This document shows, piece after piece, positions 26,514-34,400 of a stretch of 64,000 bases of DNA (the first letter of the stretch is position 1; each line of letters opens with the position of its first letter). The stretch is from Candidatus Binataceae bacterium (GTDB lineage Bacteria > Desulfobacterota > Binatia > Binatales > Binataceae). The notes below the pieces were generated by a model, which worked only from the letters and a program-made list of their open reading frames with translations, was not told the DNA's origin and did not search any database. The DNA lies in assembly GCA_035508495.1 (NCBI GenBank), contig DATJMX010000040.1:109870-173869 (forward strand), written 5' to 3'. Position numbers and translations under genes: made by a program.

Positions 26514-26579
26514 CGCATAGTATGTGCGGACTACGGCTCGCCTCGAACGAGGGGCGGGCCCGATCGTCCGGACTATGCG
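26514..26579. other. three-tier hairpin abutting a start codon
   Basis: This 66-base segment folds on itself in three steps. The outer stem is CGCATAGT (26514-26521) with ACTATGCG (26572-26579), eight perfect pairs. The middle stem is CGGAC (26527-26531) with GTCCG (26566-26570). The inner stem is GGCTCGCCTC (26535-26544) with GAGGGGCGGGCC (26549-26560), ten pairs with a two-base bulge and a GAAC loop. It begins 36 bases after the stop of the chemotaxis gene and ends exactly before the GTG of the flavin monooxygenase gene. It could stop transcription or hide the next start codon. There is no U-tract. Confidence 0.55.
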
Positions 26580-27611
26580 GTGAAGCTGTCGGTAGTTGAT
26601 CAATCTCCCGTGCCCGCCGGATTTACGCCGGCTGACGCGCTGCACAATACGATCGATCTGGCGCGACTTGCAGATCGCCTCGGGTTCGAGCGCTACTGGA
26701 TCGCCGAGCATCACGCGACCAGCGCCTTTGCGAGTCCCGCGCCGGAGATCATCCTGCCTCTCGTTGGCGCTGCGACCTCGACAATTCGTATCGGCACCGG
26801 TGGCATCCTGCTGCCGCACTACAGCCCGATGAAAGTGGCTGAAGTGTTTCGCGTGCTGCACGCGCTCTATCCGGGCCGAATCGACCTCGGTCTGGGGCGC
26901 GCGCCCGGTGGCAGTCCGCTTGATTCGTTTGCGCTCCGACGTGACCGCAAGCAGTCCACCTCGATCGATGATTTTCCCCAGCAGCTCATGGAGCTGCTGG
27001 CTTTTCTGAGCCGCAGTTTTCGCGAGGACCATCCATTCAGCCGAATCGAGCTTTCGCCTGCCATGCCAGGTGGTCCCGAGGTCTGGCTCCTGGGCTCGTC
27101 GCCATGGAGCGCGGCGGCGGCGGCGCAAGTCGGTCTCCCGTACGCTTTTGCGCATTTCATCGATCCGACGCATACGCGGATGGCGATTGAGTACTACCAG
27201 AAGAATTTCACTCGCTCCGAGGCGATGCCCGCGCCGCGCACGATTCTCTCGGTCGGCGCGATTTGTGCCGAAACTGAAGAGGAAGCCGATCACCTCGCGA
27301 TGAGCGGGCGGTTGCTCGTTCGCCGCTTCCGCCAAGGCGGCGCGCGTGGTCCCGTGCCGACGCCCGAGCAGGCAAGCGCCGAGCTGGGGTCCGATCGTTC
27401 CGACCCGTGGTTTGGTCAGCACAGCGAGTTTCCGCGCAGCTTCGTCGGCGAACCCGAGCAAGTCTCGACGCGAATTATCGATATGGCGAGCCAGCTCAAC
27501 GTTGATGAAGTCATGATCGTTACCGTCGTCCACGACCATCAGGCGCGCCGCCGCTCTCACGAGTTGCTTGCCAAAGCCTTCAACCTGACTCCGCGCGCCG
27601 CAGCCTCCTGA
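26580..27611 (+). CDS. LLM class flavin-dependent oxidoreductase (MsnO8 branch)
   Basis: This 343-aa TIM-barrel flavoprotein of the bacterial luciferase family opens with LSVVDQSPVPAGFTPADAL. It then has FERYWIAEHHATSAFASPAP, IRIGTGGILLPHYSPMKVAE and YPGRIDLGLGRAPGG, all characteristic of the MsnO8-like group. Such enzymes use reduced flavin (or F420 in related groups) and oxygen to oxidise diverse small molecules. The GTG at 26580 fits the conserved N-terminus. No Shine-Dalgarno is visible because a large hairpin runs right up to this codon. It has no obvious operon partner. Confidence 0.8.
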   Translation: MKLSVVDQSPVPAGFTPADALHNTIDLARLADRLGFERYWIAEHHATSAFASPAPEIILPLVGAATSTIRIGTGGILLPHYSPMKVAEVFRVLHALYPGRIDLGLGRAPGGSPLDSFALRRDRKQSTSIDDFPQQLMELLAFLSRSFREDHPFSRIELSPAMPGGPEVWLLGSSPWSAAAAAQVGLPYAFAHFIDPTHTRMAIEYYQKNFTRSEAMPAPRTILSVGAICAETEEEADHLAMSGRLLVRRFRQGGARGPVPTPEQASAELGSDRSDPWFGQHSEFPRSFVGEPEQVSTRIIDMASQLNVDEVMIVTVVHDHQARRRSHELLAKAFNLTPRAAAS

Positions 27612-27666
27612 AGCGGATCCGATCTCCGCTTCGTCCTTTGATCGAGGCGGAACGAGCCCGCGCAAA

Positions 27667-27672
27667 TATAAT
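27667..27672 (+). promoter_or_regulatory. candidate -10 element upstream of mlaE
   Basis: A perfect TATAAT lies in the 148-base gap before the mla operon. No convincing -35 sits 16-18 bases upstream (the bases at 27644-27649 read GAGGCG). If used, it would leave a leader of about 80 bases before the ATG at 27760. This is weak evidence, given only for its position. Confidence 0.3.
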
Positions 27673-27759
27673 GGAACTGACTGTTTCGCTCGCTTACGCA
27701 GGCTTAATCTTAGGCAGGATCCGTATGATATGCTTGCGACGACGTTAGCGGGCTAAGAG

Positions 27760-28911
27760 ATGGCAACTTCGATCGAAAATCCCCCGACCCCTTCGGCGTC
27801 GCTGAGCCGCTCAGATGGCGACCTCGTGGTTCATCTCGCCGGCGATTGGCGCCTTCGCCACAGCTCGCTCAGGACCGAGAACCTCCTCGACGGCATTGCG
27901 AGGCCGCCGAAGCCACAGCGCATCGTCTTCGATATCACCGGTCTCGGCTTCTGGGATTCGAGCCTGCTGACGTTTCTGGAACATCTCGGCGAAGTCGCGC
28001 GCAAGGCCGGAATCGAGCAGGATCGCAGCGGCCTGCCCGCCGGTGTTCAGCGCTTGCTCAACCTCGCTGAGGCCGTGCCCGAGAAGGAAGGCGCGCGCAG
28101 CAGCGAGGCCGCGCGCGTCGGTATTCTCGCGCGCATCGGCACGGCCACAGTCGACATCGCGTCCGCCGCGGGTGAATTTCTCGACTTTTTCGGCCGCGTG
28201 ACGATTGCCTTCCTGCAATTGCTTCGCGGAAAGGCGCGCTTCCGCACTTCCGATCTGATGCTGGCGATTCAGGAATGCGGCGCGAGTGCGCTCGGGATCG
28301 TGAGCCTCATCAGCTACCTGGTCGGCGTCATCCTCGCGTTCATGGGCGCCGTGCAGTTGCAGCAATTCGGCGCGCAGATCTACGTCGCCGATCTGGTCGC
28401 GATCGGCGTGACGCGTGACATGGGCGCGATGATGACGGCGATCATCATGGCCGGCCGCACTGGGGCCGCATTTGCCGCCGCGCTCGGCACGATGAAAGTC
28501 ACGCAGGAGATCGATGCGCTCACGACGATGGGAATCTCGCCGCTCGAGTTCCTGGTGATGCCGCGCGTGATCGCGCTCGTCGTGATGATGCCGATCCTCT
28601 GCCTCTACTCAGACTTCGTTGCGATCCTGGGCGGCACAACCATCGGTGTCGGGATGCTCGGAATTGGCTTCGGCGCGTTCATCCGCGAAGCCGCCCGCGC
28701 CGTGACGATGACTGACGTGGTCGGTGGCCTCGTTAAAGGCACCGTCTACGGCGCACTGATCGCGATCTCGGGATGCCTGCGCGGTTTCCAATGCGGCAAC
28801 AGCTCATCGGCGGTCGGCGACGCGGCGACGCAGGCCGTGGTCATGTCGATCGTCTTGATCGTCATCTCATGTGGAACGTTTGCGGTGATCTTCAACATCC
28901 TTGGAATTTGA
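27760..28911 (+). CDS. mlaE: MlaE-type lipid ABC permease with N-terminal STAS domain
   Basis: This 383-aa protein has an N-terminal soluble part (residues 15-105) that reads as a STAS domain: DLVVHLAGDWRLRHSS, IVFDITGLGFWDSSLLTFLE. From about residue 130 it is an MlaE permease with ISYLVGVILAFMGAVQL, MGAMMTAIIMAGRTGAAFAA, MKVTQEIDALTTMGISPL and a KGTVYGALIAISGC segment. In E. coli the STAS protein MlaB is separate and stabilises MlaF; here it is fused, so no mlaB gene is needed. The complex moves phospholipids between inner and outer membranes. The ATPase, MlaD protein and a lipoprotein follow at once. Confidence 0.85.
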   Translation: MATSIENPPTPSASLSRSDGDLVVHLAGDWRLRHSSLRTENLLDGIARPPKPQRIVFDITGLGFWDSSLLTFLEHLGEVARKAGIEQDRSGLPAGVQRLLNLAEAVPEKEGARSSEAARVGILARIGTATVDIASAAGEFLDFFGRVTIAFLQLLRGKARFRTSDLMLAIQECGASALGIVSLISYLVGVILAFMGAVQLQQFGAQIYVADLVAIGVTRDMGAMMTAIIMAGRTGAAFAAALGTMKVTQEIDALTTMGISPLEFLVMPRVIALVVMMPILCLYSDFVAILGGTTIGVGMLGIGFGAFIREAARAVTMTDVVGGLVKGTVYGALIAISGCLRGFQCGNSSSAVGDAATQAVVMSIVLIVISCGTFAVIFNILGI

Positions 28912-28917
28912 TCAGCG

Positions 28918-29748
28918 GTGAGCAAAGCACACGAGTCGATGCCCGCGCCGCCTGACCCGCACACTTTGCGCGGCAAGCCGCATATCGAGGTGCGCAACCT
29001 GACGATGGCGTTTGGCAGCTTCGTGCTGATGCGCGACCTCAACTTCACCGTGCGCCACGGCGACATCTTCATCATCATGGGCGGCAGCGGATGCGGCAAA
29101 TCCACGCTCCTGCGTCACATGATCGGTCTGCTCGAGCCCGCTCGCGGCGAAATCGCTTATGATGGCAAGACCTTCACCGGCGCCACGCCCGAGCAGCGGG
29201 AGATCATGCTGCGCCGCTTCGGAGTGCTGTATCAGAGCGGCGCGTTGTGGAGTTCGATGACACTCGCGGAGAACGTGGGACTGCCGCTCGGCGAGTTCAG
29301 CGATCTGAGTCCGCGCGAAATCCGCGAAGTCGCTTCGCTCAAGCTCGCGCTCGTCGGGCTCAAGGGTTTCGAAGACTATTATCCGAACCAGATCAGCGGC
29401 GGCATGCAGAAACGCGCCGGGCTGGCGCGCGCGATGGCGCTCGATCCCGAGGTGCTGTTCTTCGACGAGCCGTCGGCGGGTCTCGACCCGATAAGCTCGC
29501 GCCTGCTCGACGACCTGATTCTCGAACTGCGTGACAGCCTCGGCGCAACGATCGTCGTCGTTACCCACGAGCTCGCGAGTATCTTTACGATCGGCAACAA
29601 CAGCGTCTTCCTCGACGCCGGAAGCCGTACCATGATCGCGCACGGGGACCCGCACGATCTGCTCGAGCATTGCGACAATCCCATCGTGCATCGCTTCCTG
29701 ACTCGCGGCGCCGACGACGGCGAGAAGTCATCGAGGGAACATGGGTAA
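28918..29748 (+). CDS. mlaF: Mla-type ABC transporter ATPase
   Basis: This 276-aa ATPase powers the MlaFE lipid transporter. It has Walker A GGSGCGKST, the Q-loop YQSGALWSSMTLAENVGLPL (with the SGALW sequence typical of MlaF), the ABC signature SGGMQKRAGLARA and Walker B EVLFFDEPSAGLDP. The GMQKR variant of the signature is normal for this family. The start is the GTG at 28918, six bases after mlaE; an internal ATG seven codons on is an alternative. Its last eight bases overlap mlaD, so expression is coupled. Confidence 0.9.
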   Translation: MSKAHESMPAPPDPHTLRGKPHIEVRNLTMAFGSFVLMRDLNFTVRHGDIFIIMGGSGCGKSTLLRHMIGLLEPARGEIAYDGKTFTGATPEQREIMLRRFGVLYQSGALWSSMTLAENVGLPLGEFSDLSPREIREVASLKLALVGLKGFEDYYPNQISGGMQKRAGLARAMALDPEVLFFDEPSAGLDPISSRLLDDLILELRDSLGATIVVVTHELASIFTIGNNSVFLDAGSRTMIAHGDPHDLLEHCDNPIVHRFLTRGADDGEKSSREHG

Positions 29749-30724
29749 GAGAGTAAATCCTACTGCGATCGGTGCGTTCGTGATCGGCGCGCTGGTGCTC
29801 ACGATCATCGCGATCGTGATGATCGGTTCGGGCCGCTTCTTCCAGCGCACCCAAGATTACGTGCTGTTCTTCAAAGGCAGCGTCAATGGACTAGGGGAGG
29901 GCGCCGCGGTGAAGTTTCGCGGCGTCCAGATAGGGGTCGTCAAGGAAATCAGGCTGAGCCTCGATATCCCGGAAATCCCCGTTGCCCAGGAAGTCCCGAC
30001 CGATATCCAGATTCCGGTTGTGATCGAGCTTAACTCCACCATGCTATCCAAGAATGGCGTCCGGAACCTCAACCTCGCCGATCCCGCCGGAATCCGCGCC
30101 GCGGTGAAAAACGGATTGCGCGGTCAGCTCGAGATGGAAAGCTTCGTGACCGGGGTCCTCTATGTCGACCTGGATATGCAGCCCGGCAGTCCTGCTAACT
30201 TCGTGTTACCGCCCAACACCGGCTGGGTCGAAATCCCGACCTCGCCGACGACTCTCGAACAGGCGCAATCTGTCGCAACGGAACTGCTCGACAAGCTCCG
30301 TAAAATCGATTTCGACAAGTTCCTGAACGACTTTAATCGCTCCGTCGATGCGATAACCGCCGTTGTCACCTCGCCCAAATTGCAGGAGACGATGGCCAAC
30401 CTCGCCAAGGCCTCCGCCGAACTCAGCACGACAGCAGTAAGCTTCCGACAGCTTGCGGATAACCTGAACTCGCGCACCGGGCCGCTCGCCAGGAGCCTGA
30501 ACGAGACTTCACAAAACGCCAACGTGACGATGGTCAAGGCGCAGGAGGCGCTCGAAAGCGTGCAGGAGACCTTCGATCCTGCATCGCCGTTGACCTACCA
30601 GCTTAACCAGACCCTGGTTCAGATTGGTGAAGCCGCGCGCTCGATGCGCGAACTGGCCGACTATCTGCAACGCAACCCAAGCTCCGTTATCAGAGGGAGA
30701 TCCTACGTCCAGGATTCGCAATGA
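29741..30724 (+). CDS. mlaD: MlaD-family lipid-binding MCE protein
   Basis: This 327-aa protein has one N-terminal membrane anchor (AIGAFVIGALVLTIIAIVMI) and an MCE domain at about 40-140, with YVLFFKGSVNGLGEGAAVKF, GVVKEIRLSL and GLRGQLEMESFVTGVLYVDL. A long helical tail follows (160-320). MlaD proteins form hexameric rings that carry phospholipid through the periplasm. The tail is longer than in E. coli MlaD (183 aa) and closer to PqiB/YebT-like or Mce proteins, which form extended structures. The gene overlaps the ATPase gene by eight bases and the lipoprotein gene by four. Confidence 0.85.
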   Translation: MGKRVNPTAIGAFVIGALVLTIIAIVMIGSGRFFQRTQDYVLFFKGSVNGLGEGAAVKFRGVQIGVVKEIRLSLDIPEIPVAQEVPTDIQIPVVIELNSTMLSKNGVRNLNLADPAGIRAAVKNGLRGQLEMESFVTGVLYVDLDMQPGSPANFVLPPNTGWVEIPTSPTTLEQAQSVATELLDKLRKIDFDKFLNDFNRSVDAITAVVTSPKLQETMANLAKASAELSTTAVSFRQLADNLNSRTGPLARSLNETSQNANVTMVKAQEALESVQETFDPASPLTYQLNQTLVQIGEAARSMRELADYLQRNPSSVIRGRSYVQDSQ

Positions 30725-31359
30725 ACCTACGCCTCAACATACTCGCTATCATTGCGGTCGCGCTGAGCAGTGCGGTTATCGGATGCGGCCCGGTGCTTGC
30801 GCCGCAACCTGACAGATCGAAGTTCTACACATTGACGCCGGTCGATGCGGCCACGTCGCAGCCGCCGCTGCCGATCGTGCTCGGCCTCGGACCGGTCAAC
30901 ATGCCGTCGTACCTGGACCGGAACGCGGTCGTGATTCGCACCAGCCCCACTGAAATGGACGTATCGGCGGTCGACCGATGGGCCGAGCCGCTTTCCGCGA
31001 ACTTCACCCGCACGCTTACTGAAGATCTCTCGCGCACGCTGAGCCCCAAACAGATCGTGCAGTTTCCGTGGTTTACAGCCACGCTGCCCGACTACCAGGT
31101 TGAGATCTACGTCTATCGCTTCGAGGCCAACTCGGCCGGCACGGCAGTTCTCTCGGGCCGTTGGGCGATCAGGAATCCCGTCACGCACAAGACGCTCTAC
31201 AGCAGCGACATGAATATAAGCCAGCCCGTAGCAAAAGGTGACGGGGCCGGCGCGGCCGCGCTCAGCAAGGCCGTCGGCCAGCTAAGCACCGAGATCGCGG
31301 CTGCCGTTCGCGAGCTCCCACCGCCCCAACAACCCGCCAAAACGAACCAGCAATCCTGA
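30721..31359 (+). CDS. PqiC-like ABC transport auxiliary lipoprotein
   Basis: This 212-aa protein starts with a lipoprotein signal (AVIGCGP, Cys22). It then shows RSKFYTLTPVD, IVLGLGPVNMPSYLDRNAVV and DRWAEPLSANFTRTLTEDL. These are the hallmarks of the DUF330/PqiC family of outer-membrane lipoproteins that work with MCE proteins. It probably docks the MlaD/PqiB-type tube at the outer membrane. The ATG overlaps the mlaD stop (ATGA), so it belongs to the same operon. The last 20 residues are low-complexity (Pro/Gln-rich). Confidence 0.8.
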   Translation: MNLRLNILAIIAVALSSAVIGCGPVLAPQPDRSKFYTLTPVDAATSQPPLPIVLGLGPVNMPSYLDRNAVVIRTSPTEMDVSAVDRWAEPLSANFTRTLTEDLSRTLSPKQIVQFPWFTATLPDYQVEIYVYRFEANSAGTAVLSGRWAIRNPVTHKTLYSSDMNISQPVAKGDGAGAAALSKAVGQLSTEIAAAVRELPPPQQPAKTNQQS

Positions 31360-31486
31360 CTTGATGCGACAGTGCGCCGCCCATCGCATGACCGAGCGTC
31401 GCACGCTGTTCCCACGACAATGGCCTGATTTCGCGGCATCCTCGCCGCGCGGAATTTTCGCGTTTCGATCACGGGGGAGATCTCTC

Positions 31487-34400
31487 ATGGGTATGCGCCT
31501 GACCTCACGAACTGTTCGTATACCTTGCGCTTTTATCCTCGCATCGCTGCTGATCTTAATCGCACCGCTGCGCGCGCATGCGGAGGCCGCCTCAGTCGTG
31601 CGCTTTTCGCCAACCGGCACGATCAAGGAAGTCCGCCAGGTGACGGCGCGCTTTTCGCAGCCGATGGTTCCGCTGGGCGACCCGCGCGTCAGCGTTTCAC
31701 CGTTCGCCATCGATTGTCCGCAGAAGGGCGCGGCGCGCTGGATCGACAGTTTCAACTGGTCGTTTGATTTCAAGCAGGATTTGCCGGCCGGCGTGCAATG
31801 CACTTTCACGCTGCGGAGCGGGCTTAAGACTCTCGCGGGGCAACCGGTCGCGAGCGCGCCGCCGTTTCAATTCGACACCGGCGGCCCGTCGGTCATCGAG
31901 ACTCGCCCGTGGATGGACAGCAACGCGATCGACGAGCAGCAGGCGTTCGTGCTGATGCTCGACACCACCGTCGATCAATCGACGATCCCCAGTCATGCCA
32001 GCTTCAGCGTATCGGGAATCGCCGAGAACATTGGCGTCACGGTCATGAGCGGAGCGAATTACAACCTCCTCGCCAAGCGCTTCCAGAATGCGATCGCGAA
32101 GCGGCCGTTCGTTATCCTCCAGGCGCGCCAGACCTTTCCCGCCGAGGCCACCGTCAAACTGGTGTGGGGTAAAGGGATCAAATCGACCAGCGGAATCGCG
32201 ACCAGCGACGATCAGGAGCTCAACTACACCGTGCGCAAGGCGTTCAACGCCAAGGTCAGGTGCGAGCGTGAGAACGCCAAGGCCGGATGCATTCCGCTGA
32301 CGCCGATCACGGTGCACTTCACCGATAACATCACGACGGATCTTGCGCGCAAGATCGCACTCGTTGCGCCCGACGGCGCGCGAATCGCGCCCAAGATCAG
32401 CGACGACAACACCAACGAAACCAGCGACGTCGATTTCGAGCCGCCGTTCAAGGAATCGACTGCCTACAAGGTCGTGCTGCCGCCGAATCTCACCGACGAA
32501 TCGGGCCGTAAGCTGATCGACGCATCGAAGTTTCCCTACGAGGTCACCACCGATCAGTTTCCGCCGCTCGCGAAATTTTCGTCGCGCTTCGGAATTATCG
32601 AATCGGTGGATCCCGCCCTGCCAATCACGGTGCGCAATCTCGAAGCGCAGATTCACGGCAGCCAGCTCAAAGTCGCCGATCCGGAAAACAGCACCGGCAC
32701 GCTCGGCAACTTGATTACGCGCGTCGAGGCGACGATCTGGCGCGTCCCCGGTCCCGATCCCAGGGAGATTCTCGATTGGCTCGGCCGGGTCGCGGCGGCC
32801 AAACGCTCGAAGTCGGTTTTCGAAGACGAGAACGCGGGCGAGACTTCGTTCGACATCCCCAAGCCTAACGGCCCCAAGGCTTTCGAAGTCATGGGCATCC
32901 CGCTCAAGCGTCGCGGGCTCTACGTGGTCGAGCTGAAAAGCGAGCATCTGGGCGCAGCGCTGCTCGATCCGCCGCGCGCGATGTACGTTCCTGCGGCGGC
33001 GCTCGTCACCAACCTCGCGGTTCATTTCAAACAGGGCAAGGCCAATTCGCTGGTTTGGGTGACCGAGCTCGAAAACGCCAAGCCGGTCGAAGGCGCCAGG
33101 GTGAAGATCGCCGACTGCCACGGCGCTGAAATCTGGAGCGGACGCACCGACTATCGCGGCCTCGCGCTCGTGCCGCAGCTCGACGCGCTCGACAATCCGC
33201 CCACTTGCGATCAATCCAACTCGGACAACGGCTCCGAATTCTACAGCGATCAGAACCTCGCCCTGCAGAATCTCACCAGCGGCGTGCTGGTCGTCGCGCA
33301 ATATGGCGCGGATTACAGCTTCGTCCATTCGAGCTGGAAGAACGGCATCGAATCGTGGCGCTTCCATCTGCCGAGCTTCTACCAATCGTCGCCATTCAAC
33401 GCGCACACGGTTTTCGACCGCACGCTGCTGCGCGCCGGCGAGACCGTGCACATGAAGCATTTCATCCGCGCCCAGACGCTCGACGGTTTTGCCCTGCCGC
33501 CGCCGGACAAGATGCCCGACACCGTTTCGATCCGTTTCGCGGGCGGCGATCAGCATTACGACCTCGATCTTACGTGGAGCGAAGACGGCACCGCCGCGAC
33601 CGATTGGGCAATTCCGAAAGATGCCAAGCTCGGCGAGTACCAGGTGGTGCTCGCTCGCACAAAATCGGCGAGTCCGACCGCATCGCCAAATCCGAACGCT
33701 GATACTTCGAGCACCGAACTTCAATCGGGATCGTTCCAGGTCCAGGAGTTTCGTATCCCACTCATGAAGGCGGCGATCAAAGTCCCCGCGACACCTGAGG
33801 TCAGCGTGACGCAGGTGCCGATCGACGTGAGCGCTAACTATCTGTCAGGCGGTGCGGCCAGGGGGCTGCCGGTGATCTTGCGCAGCCAGGTTTCGAACAC
33901 CAACCTCGCGAGCTTTGCGGATTTCCAGGACTTCACGTTTGCGAACGGCGCCGTCAAGGAAGGGATCAAGAAAACCGATACCTCGATGGAAGGGCCGCCG
34001 GAGGCTCAGCCGGGTGTCCATCAGCGCAAAGACCTGACGCTCGACGCGGCGGGCGGTGCGCGCACGGTGATCACCGATATTCCGCCCGCCAGCGTGCCGC
34101 AGGACGTGCGCGCGGAGCTCGAGTTCCGCGATCCCAACGGCGAGACCCAGACGGTCTCTAACACCGTGACGATCTGGCCCGCGAAGCTGCTGGCCGGCGT
34201 GCGCGTCGAAGACTGGGCCTCGGAGCCTGGCGTGGTCAGCGCCAAGCTCGCCGCCGTCAATGACAACGGCAAGCCGGCGTCCGGGGTCGCGATCAGCGCC
34301 ATCGTGCTGACCCGAAAATATTATACTTACCGCAAGCGTCTGATTGGCGGATTTTACGCCTATGAGAATACCGAGGAGGTGAAGCGCGTCGGCCCGTTAT

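Noticed and set aside
31697..33724. Long open frame on the minus strand inside the alpha-2-macroglobulin gene (and similar ones opposite other genes).
   Set aside because: Such frames come from high GC at third codon positions. The translation is rich in Arg, Asp and His without recognisable motifs, and the sense frame has clear homology.
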